DNA from: Micromonospora sp. HNM0581
GTDB lineage: Bacteria > Actinomycetota > Actinomycetes > Mycobacteriales > Micromonosporaceae
NCBI RefSeq assembly: GCF_012726175.1
Contig: NZ_JAASAD010000001.1
Location: forward strand, 372,001-436,000
Length of the DNA stretch: 64,000 bases
Direction: 5' to 3'
Below are positions 20,742-29,404 of this stretch, piece after piece; positions within the stretch are counted from its first letter, which is position 1; each line of letters starts with the position of its first letter. The notes under the pieces were generated by a model. The model saw nothing but the letters and a program-made list of their open reading frames with translations, was not told where the DNA came from and ran no database searches. A program made the translations under genes and the position numbers.

Positions 20742-20996
20742 CTACTTCCAGCGAAAGTGGACGAAGAGGCGGCCGAAGTTCTTGGAGTCCTTCTCGACCC
20801 GGTGGTAGAGCTGCTTGACGTCCTTCTGGTCGAGGAAGCGCAACACCCGCTTCTTGAGCTGGCCGGAGCCCTTGCCTGGAATGATCTCGACGAGAGTGGC
20901 CTTCTTCGCCACCGCCTCGTCCATGATCCCGCGCAGTGCCCGGTCGATGTCGTGGCCCTTGTTGAATATGTCGTGCAGGTCCAGCTTCAGCTTCAT
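20742..20996 (-). CDS. Small Smr-domain protein
   Basis: 84 residues, essentially one Smr (MutS2 C-terminal) domain: an LDLHD opening (residues 5-9), then IIPGKGSGQLKKRVLRFL near 38-55 in place of the usual H-G-x-G turn, and a closing FVHFRWK. Smr domains bind nucleic acid and some cut branched DNA or RNA. The LDLHx and GKG-type signatures are present, so nuclease activity is possible but not shown. It is convergent with the M28 gene; the stops are 6 bases apart. Confidence 0.8.
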   Translation of the reverse strand: MKLKLDLHDIFNKGHDIDRALRGIMDEAVAKKATLVEIIPGKGSGQLKKRVLRFLDQKDVKQLYHRVEKDSKNFGRLFVHFRWK

Positions 20997-21066
20997 GCCA
21001 CGTCCACCGTCCGGTCAGCTGTCATAAGCCTCATGGTAGGCAGGTCACCGGCTGGGCTGGAACGAC

Positions 21067-21096
21067 GACAGGGCAGCCCGGTCGGGCTGCCCTGTC
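21067..21096 (-). terminator. Strong hairpin after the TPR gene
   Basis: A perfect 14-bp inverted repeat (GACAGGGCAGCCCG / CGGGCTGCCCTGTC) with a 2-base loop starts 8 bases after the stop of the minus-strand TPR gene. It is one of the strongest hairpins in the window and a likely intrinsic terminator. Confidence 0.7.
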
Positions 21097-21103
21097 GAGG
21101 CGG

Positions 21104-21469
21104 TCAGCGACCACCCACCCGGGTCTCGACCCGGCGCAGGGCGGTCGTGTAGTCGTCGTTGGACGCGTGCATGGCCGCCGCGATGCGCAAGTGGCGCAGC
21201 GCGTCGGTGTAGCGGTTCAGCCGCTCCAGCGTCCGGCCCAGGACGTGGTGGGCGTAATGGTCGCTGGGGTTTCGGTCGACAAGCTCCCGCAGCTGCGCCT
21301 CGGCTCGGCTCAGCTGGGCCGACTGGAAGTAGGCCCGAGCCAGCAACTGCCGTACGGCGGCGTTGTCCGGCTCCGCCTCGATGATCGGTTCGAGGAGCCG
21401 GGCCGCGCCGCCGGGGTCGCCCGCCTCGAAGAACAGGGTCGCCCGCCGGTACTCGGCCAGAAGATCCAT
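21104..21469 (-). CDS. Tetratricopeptide repeat protein
   Basis: 121 residues, about three TPR helices pairs: AEYRRATLFFEAGDPGGAARL, NAAVRQLLARAYFQSAQLSR and DHYAHHVLGRTLERLNRYTD, the last ending ALRHLRIAAAMH. A protein-protein interaction scaffold with no catalytic part. The ATG at 21469 follows GGAGGGGG; the longer open frame upstream overlaps the ROK kinase end and has no TPR sequence. Partner unknown. It lies 124 bases downstream of the ROK kinase gene. Confidence 0.8.
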   Translation of the reverse strand: MDLLAEYRRATLFFEAGDPGGAARLLEPIIEAEPDNAAVRQLLARAYFQSAQLSRAEAQLRELVDRNPSDHYAHHVLGRTLERLNRYTDALRHLRIAAAMHASNDDYTTALRRVETRVGGR

Positions 21470-21593
21470 GCCGCCACCCCCTCCGTGTCGTACCTCTGCT
21501 CCGACGCTGGCACAACACCTGCCGTGCCGCGACTGTTCCCGACCGCTTCTCCGGCCCGACCCTGTCGGCAGGGGCCCGCCGGTACACCGCGCG

Positions 21594-22370
21594 TCAGCAG
21601 GGTGCCCTTCCGTGCACCGCAGCGAGGTTCCAGGCGCGGACGCCGCCGACGATGCCGGCGCTGTTGGGGACCACCACGACGTCGTCACCCATCCGGGTGA
21701 GCTGCTCGAAGCGGATCCGCCGCGAGTTCCCTCCGCCCAGATAGAGCCGGTCCCAGCGAAACACCGGACGCAGCCACTCCACCACCTGCCGGATCCGCCT
21801 GGACCAGAACGCGTCGCCGAGCCGACGACGCTCGGGTTCCCCGACGTACGTGTCGTAGGTGGTGCCCCAACGCACCGGGGCGTGTGACAGTTCGAGGTGC
21901 GGAGCGAGCACACCGCCCTCGAACAGGGCGCTGCCCAGCCCGGTGCCGAGGGTCAGCACCAGTTCGCAGCCGGTGCCGGCGACCACCCCGGCACCGTGGA
22001 CCTCGGCATCGTTGAGGACCAGTACCGGCAGACCGAACGCGGTCGAGAGCGCACTGCGGGCGTCGAACCCGGACCATTCGGCGAGCAGAGCCGGGTCGGT
22101 CCTACTTCGGGGGCCCGAGCGGGTCACGTAGTGCGGGGTGGCCACCACCACGCCGTGCCGGATCATGCCGGGCATCCCCACCGTGACCCGCCCGGCTGCG
22201 GGCAGTCGACGGCCGAGTTCGACGAGGATCTGGACGAACAGGTCCGGCGGCAGGGGGTACGGCGTCGGTACCCGCAACGGCTGGGCCCTCATCGTGCCCG
22301 CGTCGTCGAGGACGGACGCCTTGATCCCGCCGCCGCCGCAGTCGATCGCCAGAGTGGTCAACACGTTCAT
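21594..22370 (-). CDS. ROK-family sugar kinase (polyphosphate-glucokinase-like)
   Basis: 258 residues from ATG 22370. The N-terminal phosphate loop is LAIDCGGGGIKASVLDD; the sugar-binding Asn-Asp is in VLVLNDAEVHG near residue 120; the second phosphate loop is LTLGTGLGSALF. LELSHAPVRWGTTYDTYVGE replaces the CxCGxxGC zinc motif of most ROK proteins, as in short PPGK-type enzymes. It phosphorylates glucose or a related sugar; whether the donor is ATP or polyphosphate cannot be told. It is divergent from the ABC-F gene; the 55-base gap must hold both promoters. Confidence 0.8.
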   Translation of the reverse strand: MNVLTTLAIDCGGGGIKASVLDDAGTMRAQPLRVPTPYPLPPDLFVQILVELGRRLPAAGRVTVGMPGMIRHGVVVATPHYVTRSGPRSRTDPALLAEWSGFDARSALSTAFGLPVLVLNDAEVHGAGVVAGTGCELVLTLGTGLGSALFEGGVLAPHLELSHAPVRWGTTYDTYVGEPERRRLGDAFWSRRIRQVVEWLRPVFRWDRLYLGGGNSRRIRFEQLTRMGDDVVVVPNSAGIVGGVRAWNLAAVHGRAPC

Positions 22371-22425
22371 GAGTCTGCCTCGTCCCGGGAGTCCGTCACC
22401 CGGCGACGGGTAGGCTCGACTGCTT

Positions 22426-24063
22426 GTGAGCGCCACACTGATCGTCAAGGATCTCGCCGCCGGGCACGGGGAACGAACCCTCTTCACCGGGCTGGACCTC
22501 GTGGTCGCGCCCGGAGCCGTGATCGGCCTGGTCGGCGCCAACGGGGCCGGCAAGTCGACGCTGCTGCGTACGCTCGCCGGCCTGTTGCCGGTCGAGGCCG
22601 GTGACGTGACGTTGAGCCCGCCCGGCGCGAGCGTCGGGCATCTGCCGCAGGAGCCGGAACGCCGCCCCGGGGAGACGGTGCGGGCGTTCCTGGCCCGCCG
22701 CACCGGCGTGACCGGGGCGCAGGCTGCCCTCGACGCGGCAACGGATGCGCTCACCACCGGCGTGCCGGGGGCTGACGACGCCTACGCCTCCGCGCTGGAG
22801 AGCTGGCTCGGGCTCGGCGGGGCCGATCTGGACGAGCGTGCCGAGGAGGTGGCCGACGAGTTGGGACTCGCCGTCGATCTCGGCCAGGAGATGGCGAGCC
22901 TTTCCGGCGGGCAGGCGGCCCGCGCCGGGTTGGCGTCGTTGTTGCTCAGCCGGTACGACGTCTTCCTGCTCGACGAGCCGACGAACGATCTGGACCTGGC
23001 GGGTCTGGACCGGTTGGAGAGCTTCGTCACCGGGCTGCGCGCCGGCACCGTACTGGTGAGCCACGACCGGGAGTTCCTCGCCCGTACGGTGACCTCGGTG
23101 CTGGAGCTGGACCTGCACCAGCAGCAGGTGAACCACTTCGGCGGTGGCTACGCGGGGTACCTGGACGAGCGGGAGGTGGCGCGCCGCCAGGCGCGCACCG
23201 ATTACGAGGAGTACGCCGACACCCGGGCCGCGCTCCAGGCACGGGCGCGGACCCAGCGGGCCTGGATGGAGAAGGGGGTCCGCAACGCCCGGCGCAAGGC
23301 CACCGACAACGACAAGATCGGTCGCAAGTTCCGGGCCGAGTCGTCCGAGCAGCAGGCGGCAAAGGCCCGGCAGACCGAGCGGTTGATCGAGCGTCTGGAG
23401 GTGGTGGAGGAACCGCGTAAGGAGTGGGAGCTGCGGATGGAGATCGCCGCCGCGCCCCGCGCCGGCACCGTCGTGGCGACTCTCCGCGATGCGGTGGTAC
23501 GCCGGGGCGGTTTCACCCTCGGCCCGGTGCGTCTTCAGATCGACTGGGCGGACCGGGTCGCGGTGACCGGGGCGAACGGTTCCGGCAAGTCGACCCTGCT
23601 GGCCGCCCTGCTCGGCCGTCTGCCGCTGGACGCCGGGCAGGCCGCGCTCGGGCCGGGCGTGGTGGTCGGTGAGGTGGACCAGGCCCGCGGACTGTTCCTC
23701 GGCGACGCGCCGCTGCTGGACGCGTTCCGGGCCGCTGCACGGGACATGTCCCCGGCGGACGCGCGTACGCTGCTGGCCAAGTTCGGCCTGCGTGCGCAGC
23801 ATGTGTTGCGACCGGCCGCGACGCTCTCCCCGGGCGAACGGACCCGGGCCGCGTTGGCCCTGTTGCAGGGGCGCGGCGTCAACCTGCTGGTGCTGGACGA
23901 GCCGACGAACCATCTCGACCTGCCCGCCATCGAGCAACTGGAGTCCGCGCTGGCCAGTTTCCCGGGCACGCTGCTGCTGGTGACCCACGATCGGCGGATG
24001 TTGGAGGCGGTACGCCTCGACCGACGGTTGCGGGTGGATGCCGGGCGGGTCACCGAGTTCTGA
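22426..24063 (+). CDS. ABC-F family ATPase
   Basis: 545 residues, two ABC domains on one chain and no membrane part. Domain 1: VGANGAGKSTLLRTL, SLSGGQAARAGL and LLDEPTNDLD. Domain 2: VTGANGSGKSTLLAAL, LSPGERTRAALALL and LVLDEPTNHLD. Between them is the charged, Arg/Lys-rich linker typical of ABC-F proteins that bind the ribosomal E site and protect translation or confer drug resistance. Which of these it does is not decided by sequence. GTG start at 22426. Confidence 0.9.
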   Translation: MSATLIVKDLAAGHGERTLFTGLDLVVAPGAVIGLVGANGAGKSTLLRTLAGLLPVEAGDVTLSPPGASVGHLPQEPERRPGETVRAFLARRTGVTGAQAALDAATDALTTGVPGADDAYASALESWLGLGGADLDERAEEVADELGLAVDLGQEMASLSGGQAARAGLASLLLSRYDVFLLDEPTNDLDLAGLDRLESFVTGLRAGTVLVSHDREFLARTVTSVLELDLHQQQVNHFGGGYAGYLDEREVARRQARTDYEEYADTRAALQARARTQRAWMEKGVRNARRKATDNDKIGRKFRAESSEQQAAKARQTERLIERLEVVEEPRKEWELRMEIAAAPRAGTVVATLRDAVVRRGGFTLGPVRLQIDWADRVAVTGANGSGKSTLLAALLGRLPLDAGQAALGPGVVVGEVDQARGLFLGDAPLLDAFRAAARDMSPADARTLLAKFGLRAQHVLRPAATLSPGERTRAALALLQGRGVNLLVLDEPTNHLDLPAIEQLESALASFPGTLLLVTHDRRMLEAVRLDRRLRVDAGRVTEF

Positions 24064-24139
24064 TCCGGTACCGAATTCAAGGACGACCGGCGCATATCAG
24101 GCGACTGACCGGGTAACGGGCCGGCCGGAGGTGGCCGGG

Positions 24140-24865
24140 ATGGTGGCGTTGGCACACACTCCGTCCTCTGCCGAGCGGTTGCGGGCGATGGACGGGTTCC
24201 TCACCGAGACGTGGACGGATCAGGTCCGCCACGACGAGCGGCTGCGCCCGCTCGGCGTCGAGGTCCGCTTCGACCGGGGCGTCGCCCACCTGAGCGGTGA
24301 CGTCGACGAGCCGGCCCAGTTGCGACTGGTACGCGAACAGGTTGGCCGGTTGGCCGGCGTCTTCGGCGTCTGGTGTCGGGTACGGGTCGGCGGACGCGAA
24401 CCGGTGGTGGTCGACCTGGGATGCGGTGCCACCAAGCAGTGGCCGGGCAACCTGGGGCTCGACATCTTCCCCGCTCCGGGGGTGGACGCGGTCGCCGATC
24501 TCTCCCGTTCCCTGCCCCTTGCCGACAACTCGGTGGACGTGCTGTTCGCGGTGCACATCCTGGAACACCTGATCGACTTCCTGCCGTTACTCGACGAGTG
24601 TCACCGGGCGCTGCGCCCCGGCGGTGTGCTGCACGTGATGAGCCCCTGGTGGGGGCACGTGAACGCGGTGGCCGACCCGACCCACGTGCGGCTGCTGGAC
24701 GTACAGACCGTCAAGGGCATCTGCGTGATGCGACCTCCGGGCACCCCCCGCTGGTACCCCCTGCACGCCGGCAGCGACGGCGCGTCCATCTTCGCCGACC
24801 TCACGCCGCTCGGACCTGACGACGACGGCCCCTCCGTCACCCATCTGGCCCGCTTCTTCGACTAG
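24140..24865 (+). CDS. BON-like domain fused to class I SAM-dependent methyltransferase
   Basis: 241 residues from ATG 24140, preceded by GGAGG. Residues 1-88 look like a BON domain (VEVRFDRGVAHLSGDVDEPA, then VREQVGRLAGVFGVWCRVRV), a lipid- or ligand-binding module usually found in periplasmic proteins. The rest is a methyltransferase: VVDLGCGATKQWPGNLGLDI (motif I and the acidic residue after strand 2), VDVLFAVHILEHLIDFLP and HRALRPGGVLHVMSPWW. There is no signal peptide, so it is cytoplasmic. The substrate is unknown. It lies 76 bases after the ABC-F gene and may share its transcript. Confidence 0.8.
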   Translation: MVALAHTPSSAERLRAMDGFLTETWTDQVRHDERLRPLGVEVRFDRGVAHLSGDVDEPAQLRLVREQVGRLAGVFGVWCRVRVGGREPVVVDLGCGATKQWPGNLGLDIFPAPGVDAVADLSRSLPLADNSVDVLFAVHILEHLIDFLPLLDECHRALRPGGVLHVMSPWWGHVNAVADPTHVRLLDVQTVKGICVMRPPGTPRWYPLHAGSDGASIFADLTPLGPDDDGPSVTHLARFFD

Positions 24866-24928
24866 CCCCCGGGGCGAAGCCCGACCTGCCGCACCCGGAA
24901 CGTGTCACCCCTCAGTGACGGCGGTCCG

Positions 24929-27754
24929 TCAGGCGTGCTCGGTGTGGCGGTCGACGGTGCTCGACCGACGCGGGACGGACCGACCCGTCCCGCTAGCGAA
25001 CCGCCACGAATCGGCAACCAGGTCGGGATGCTCGACACCGAGCGCCAACCCGACCGCCTCGTCCAAACCAAGTCCGGTGCCCTCGCCGTACGCCTCGTCG
25101 AAGACGGCGTCACCAAGCGCCCGCCGCAGCGCTGCCTGCCGCTCGACCCAGTAGGACTCGTAGATGCCCGGCGTCGACCGCAGCCCCGCCCTGGTCGCCT
25201 GAGCGGCACCGAAGAGCCGGGCTGCGGTCAGCGGCTGCTCACCCACCGCGCAACGCACCGCGATCGCGTTCAACGTGTCGCAGGCCCGCCCGTGAAAACC
25301 GTGACTCATCCGCGACCGGAGCGCCACCATCAGGTGCTCGTGCGCGGCCACCAGGTCACCCCGGGCCAGTGCGACCATGCCGAGCAGCATGTCCACGGAA
25401 CGGCGCCCCCGGTCGACCGGCCGCGACGCCTCCACCGGCCGGGCCGCACCGAGTAGTTCCGCCGCCTCGTCGAACGCACCCCGCCGCCACAGCAACTCGG
25501 CCAACCGGAACACGGCGAACAACGCCTCCGACTCGACCCCCTGCTCCTGCGCCCAGTCGATGACCTCCCGGCAGACCCGCTCCGCCTCGGCGAACTGCCC
25601 CAGGTCGAGGAGCGGGGCGGCACGGCCGGCGAGCACCCTGGCCAGTAGACCGGCATCGCCGGCCTGACGAGCCGCCGCCTCGGCCCGCTGCGAGTAGCGC
25701 AGTTCCTCACCGAACTCGCCGTCGCCACCGGCGTGCAGCGAATGCATGTGGTAAGCCGCCGCCAGCTCGTCCTCCGGGATCACCTCACCGGTCTCGGCCA
25801 GCCGACCGTACAACCGGAACAGCCAGAGCCGCCCTTCCCGGGCCAGCCCGCGCTCGCGCCACCACTGGTCCAACCCGCCGGCCAGCTGCAGGCCGGCCCG
25901 CGCACTGCCGCCCGTGGCACACCAGCGCAGCGCGGCACGAAGCTCACCGGCCAGTGGATCGAGCGCGTACAGCGACAGCGTCACCGGCTGCCCGTCCGGG
26001 CCGAGGTGTGCCTGCCGCAGGGCGTACGTCGACCATGCCACGTGCCGGTCCCGGGCGGCCTGCTCCTCGCCGGCTTCGGCGAGCCGACGTGCCGCGTAGG
26101 CTCGGATAGGGTCGAGCATGCGGTAGCTGCTACCGCCCGCGTACGGCTCCGCCAGCACCATCGACTTGTCGACAAGCACCGACAGCGGGGCGAGTGGGTC
26201 GTCATCGAGCAGCCACTGCACGGTGGGCAGGTCGACCGGGCCGGCGAACACCGCCAGCCAGCGGAGCAGTCGCGCGGCACGTGGCCCGAGCGTCCGATAT
26301 GACCACGTCACCGTCGCCTGCATGGTCAGGTGTCGTTCGACCGCAGAGCGGGCCGCTTTCGTGGCGGAGGTCGAGGGATCGACTCCGGTGGCCGCAGCGG
26401 CCAGGTCCACCGTGTCCCGCTGGCTGCCGGTGTCACCCCGGTCGGCTGGCGACAGCGACGGATCCTCGCGTCCGGCGTCGAGTGTGCCCAGCACGTCGTC
26501 GAGACGCTCGGCGAGCTGCCCCACCGAGAGCACCCGCAGCCGGGCCGCAGCCAACTCGATGGCGAGCGGCAACCCGTCCAGTCGCCGCACCACCCGCCGC
26601 ACGTCGGCAGACTCGGACGGGTCGGGTTGCCGCCCACCGCGGGCCGCCGCCGTACGGTCCAGTAGCAGCGCCACCGCGTCGCTCTCGGTACCGTCGGGCG
26701 CCGGTTCGACCGACAACGGCGGAATCCGCCACACCACCTCGCCAGGTAACGCCAACGGCTCCCGGGTCGTCGCCAGCACCCGTACGCCACCACCACCGGC
26801 GAGCAGCCGGGACACCGTCTCCGCAGCGGACGCCGGCTGGGCGTCGCAGGTGTCGAGCACGATCAGCATCCGGCGCGGTGCCGCGTACTCCACGAGCGTG
26901 TCGACCATCGGACGGCCCGGTTCCGGACGCAACCCCAGCACGGCGGCGACCGCGAAGGCGACAAGCCCGGGGTCGGTGACCGCGGCGACGTCGACGAACC
27001 AGACGCCGTCCGGATACTCGTCCACCAGGTCGGTGGCGAACTCCACGGCCAGCCGGGTCTTGCCACTACCGCCCGCGCCCAGCACCGTGACCAGTCGGTG
27101 CCGGGCCACGAGTCGCCTCAACTCGGCGCGTTCGGTGTGCCGACCGACGAACGTGGTGACCTGGATCGGCAGGTTGTGCGCCACGACGTCGGCGGTACGC
27201 GGTCGCGGGAACTGCCGTTCCAGGCCGGGTGCCACGAGCTGGAAGAGTCGTTCCCGGTCGTCGAAGCCGCGCAGCCGGTGCAGCCCGAGGTCGAGCAGGG
27301 ACGCTCCGGCCGGCAGTGGGCGGGCCCGCCGTGCCGTGGCAGCGGAGCAGAGGATCTGTCCACCGTGGGCGGCGGCGGCGACGCGTGCCGCCCGGTGCAC
27401 CTCGGCGCTGGCGTACTCGCCGTCGCGTGGCTCCGCCCAACCGGTGTGCAGTCCCATCCGGACCCGGGGGGCCGCCTCGGGCGCCGGCCAGTCGTGCGTA
27501 CCGAGTGCCCGCTGCGCGGTCAGACAGGCGGCCACCGCAGCACCGGCATTGTCGAAGGCCAGAAAGAACGAGTCGCCCTCGGTCAGCAGCTCCGCGCCCT
27601 CGGTCGCGGCTATCGTCCGGCGTAGCAGTCGCCGGTGCTCGGCCAGCACCGGCCGGTAGCCCGACCCGAGCAGCTGCGCCAACCGGGTGGAGCCCTCGAT
27701 GTCGGTGAAGACGAAAGTCACCCAGCCCGTCGGGAGGTGGAGTCCTGGCGACAT
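24929..27754 (-). CDS. Adenylate/guanylate cyclase-like, NB-ARC ATPase and TPR multidomain regulator
   Basis: 941 residues from ATG 27754 (GGGGAGG upstream). Residues 8-180 form a class III cyclase homology domain: TFVFTDIEGSTRLAQLL with the metal Asp, LTEGDSFFLAFD with the second Asp, and ASAEVHRAARVAAAAHGGQI. The residue that selects adenine (usually Lys before GDG) is Glu, so activity is doubtful. Residues 215-520 are a STAND/NB-ARC ATPase (VLGAGGSGKTRLAVEFA, IVLDTCDAQPAS), followed by TPR-like helices to the end. There is no LuxR helix-turn-helix. The family resembles Rv0386/Rv1358-type proteins. Its ligand and target are unknown. Confidence 0.85.
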   Translation of the reverse strand: MSPGLHLPTGWVTFVFTDIEGSTRLAQLLGSGYRPVLAEHRRLLRRTIAATEGAELLTEGDSFFLAFDNAGAAVAACLTAQRALGTHDWPAPEAAPRVRMGLHTGWAEPRDGEYASAEVHRAARVAAAAHGGQILCSAATARRARPLPAGASLLDLGLHRLRGFDDRERLFQLVAPGLERQFPRPRTADVVAHNLPIQVTTFVGRHTERAELRRLVARHRLVTVLGAGGSGKTRLAVEFATDLVDEYPDGVWFVDVAAVTDPGLVAFAVAAVLGLRPEPGRPMVDTLVEYAAPRRMLIVLDTCDAQPASAAETVSRLLAGGGGVRVLATTREPLALPGEVVWRIPPLSVEPAPDGTESDAVALLLDRTAAARGGRQPDPSESADVRRVVRRLDGLPLAIELAAARLRVLSVGQLAERLDDVLGTLDAGREDPSLSPADRGDTGSQRDTVDLAAAATGVDPSTSATKAARSAVERHLTMQATVTWSYRTLGPRAARLLRWLAVFAGPVDLPTVQWLLDDDPLAPLSVLVDKSMVLAEPYAGGSSYRMLDPIRAYAARRLAEAGEEQAARDRHVAWSTYALRQAHLGPDGQPVTLSLYALDPLAGELRAALRWCATGGSARAGLQLAGGLDQWWRERGLAREGRLWLFRLYGRLAETGEVIPEDELAAAYHMHSLHAGGDGEFGEELRYSQRAEAAARQAGDAGLLARVLAGRAAPLLDLGQFAEAERVCREVIDWAQEQGVESEALFAVFRLAELLWRRGAFDEAAELLGAARPVEASRPVDRGRRSVDMLLGMVALARGDLVAAHEHLMVALRSRMSHGFHGRACDTLNAIAVRCAVGEQPLTAARLFGAAQATRAGLRSTPGIYESYWVERQAALRRALGDAVFDEAYGEGTGLGLDEAVGLALGVEHPDLVADSWRFASGTGRSVPRRSSTVDRHTEHA

Positions 27755-27908
27755 GCGCGAAACCTCCCCCCCTGGCCCGGGCACCATACCTCCCGGGACC
27801 GGATCGTCACGCATCGTGAGAACGGTCGGCGGAGCCTTCGCCCCAAGGTGCCACCGGACCCGGTGTCCGGGCAAGGCCGGCGTCACCCGGACCGTCCGCC
27901 GGGCGCGG

Positions 27909-28127
27909 TCAGCAGCCGCAGCCACCACCGCAGCAACCGCCCGCAGCGGGCTCGGACGGGGCACCTGACCCGCCACCACCCCGGCCGGTGACTGCGACCG
28001 TGGAGAGCAGCTTGACCGTGTCGGCATGCCCCTGGGGGCAGGAGGCCGGCTCACCGGCCCTCGCCATCGGACGCTTGACCTCGAACGTGGCGCCACAGGC
28101 GCGGCAACGGAACTCGTACCGGGGCAT
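27909..28127 (-). CDS. FmdB-type zinc ribbon protein
   Basis: 72 residues. The N-terminal zinc ribbon starts MPRYEFRCRACGATFEV with CxxC; the second Cys is in ASCPQG and replaces the usual CxxC pair. A Gly/Cys-rich tail (GGCCGGGCGC) adds five more cysteines, which is common in actinobacterial members. Cytoplasmic, function unknown (putative regulatory protein). It is divergent from the transglycosylase gene, with 38 bases between the starts. Confidence 0.85.
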   Translation of the reverse strand: MPRYEFRCRACGATFEVKRPMARAGEPASCPQGHADTVKLLSTVAVTGRGGGGSGAPSEPAAGGCCGGGCGC

Positions 28128-28165
28128 GGCGTCAGCCTACGACCGGACCTGACGGCTGCGGGTAC

Positions 28166-29335
28166 ATGGGTGATACTCGACGGGTGGCAGACGGTGAAGC
28201 GCACACCACCCTTCGGCCCCTCCGACCGGCCACGCCACGCGGCGACTCCGGCGCGGCCCCGGACGGGCCGGCATCCAGGCTGCCCCGGCCCCGCCGACCC
28301 TGGCTGAGTTCCGGCGAGCCAGCTGACAGCAAGACCCCGGACCCGCCGGTCAGCGGCCCGGAAGCGAAGACCACCGACGACGAGTCCGCTCCGGTCTCCG
28401 GCACATCGGCAGCCCGGCGCCGCCGGGCCCGCTTCGTGCACGCCGTACGCCTGCCGGGGCCCCGCGCCGCGGCCCGCGCGACCCGTGACTGGTCGCGGCG
28501 ACCCAGTGGCCGGCTGACCGTTCCTGGCGTGTTCCTGCTCGCCCTGGTCGCCGCGACCGCCACGGCCGGCGCGCTGCTGGTGCCGGCGACCCTCGACGCC
28601 TCACGTCCGGCGGCGGTCGACGCCACCACCGATGCGCCCGGCGGGCTGCCCGACGATCTGCCACCTTCCGGTGAGGTGCCACCACCCGGTCAGTTTCCGC
28701 CGCCCACCGCGACTCTTCCGCCCGGTGCGACTCCGTCGGGTGGCACCGCTCCGGCCGGCGGACGCCCGTCCGACACCCTTGCCGGTTGGGCCCGTGACAC
28801 GGGGGCCAGGGTGGGCATCGACCCGATCGCCATGCAGGCGTACGGCTACGCCGAGCTGGTGCTGGCCGAGACCGACCGTGCCTGCGGATTGAGCTGGACC
28901 ACGCTGGCCGCGATCGGTCTGGTCGAGTCCCGCCACGGCCAGGCCAACAATGCCCAGCTCGGTGCGGACGGCCGGGCGGTACCGGAGATCATCGGTCTGC
29001 CGCTGGACGGCCAGGGCAACCGGATGCGCATCGCCGACACCGACCGCGGTGAGCTGGATCGCGACACCACCTACGACCGGGCTATCGGGCCGATGCAGTT
29101 CATCCCGACCACCTGGGAGGAGATCGGCGCCGACGCGGACAACGACGGGCGCAAGGATCCGCACAACATCCACGATGCCGCCCTCGCCGCCGGCAGGTAC
29201 CTGTGCAAGGGCGGACGCAACCTCACCATTCCGGGTGACTGGTGGAACGCGATCCTGTCGTACAACGACGTCCGAAGGTACGCCCAGGACGTCTTCGACG
29301 CCGCCAACCGATACGGACAGGCCAGCCGCACGTGA
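28166..29335 (+). CDS. Membrane-anchored lytic transglycosylase
   Basis: 389 residues. A basic cytoplasmic N-terminus (1-110) precedes one membrane helix (LTVPGVFLLALVAATATAGALL, about 115-135), a Pro-rich linker (PPPGQFPPPTATLPPG) and a C-terminal SLT-type domain (about 235-385). The catalytic Glu is in TTLAAIGLVESRHG; AIGPMQFIPTTWEEIGADAD and NIHDAALAAGRYLC are the standard family motifs. It cleaves the glycan strands of peptidoglycan outside the membrane. GTG alternatives exist near 28184; the ATG at 28166 was kept. Confidence 0.87.
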   Translation: MGDTRRVADGEAHTTLRPLRPATPRGDSGAAPDGPASRLPRPRRPWLSSGEPADSKTPDPPVSGPEAKTTDDESAPVSGTSAARRRRARFVHAVRLPGPRAAARATRDWSRRPSGRLTVPGVFLLALVAATATAGALLVPATLDASRPAAVDATTDAPGGLPDDLPPSGEVPPPGQFPPPTATLPPGATPSGGTAPAGGRPSDTLAGWARDTGARVGIDPIAMQAYGYAELVLAETDRACGLSWTTLAAIGLVESRHGQANNAQLGADGRAVPEIIGLPLDGQGNRMRIADTDRGELDRDTTYDRAIGPMQFIPTTWEEIGADADNDGRKDPHNIHDAALAAGRYLCKGGRNLTIPGDWWNAILSYNDVRRYAQDVFDAANRYGQASRT

Positions 29336-29404
29336 AGTGATCGTCCGCATACATTGGAGAACTGGACACTTCCCCCCGGCTGCGGTTGACGGCAAGCTAG
29401 ACGG

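Noticed and set aside
22371..22757. Upstream extension of the ROK kinase frame
   Set aside because: It is antisense to the ABC-F gene start and lacks conserved sequence.
27755..28441. Upstream part of the long cyclase/NB-ARC frame
   Set aside because: Runs antisense through the transglycosylase start region and the FmdB gene; ATG 27754 has a strong ribosome site and begins the conserved domain.
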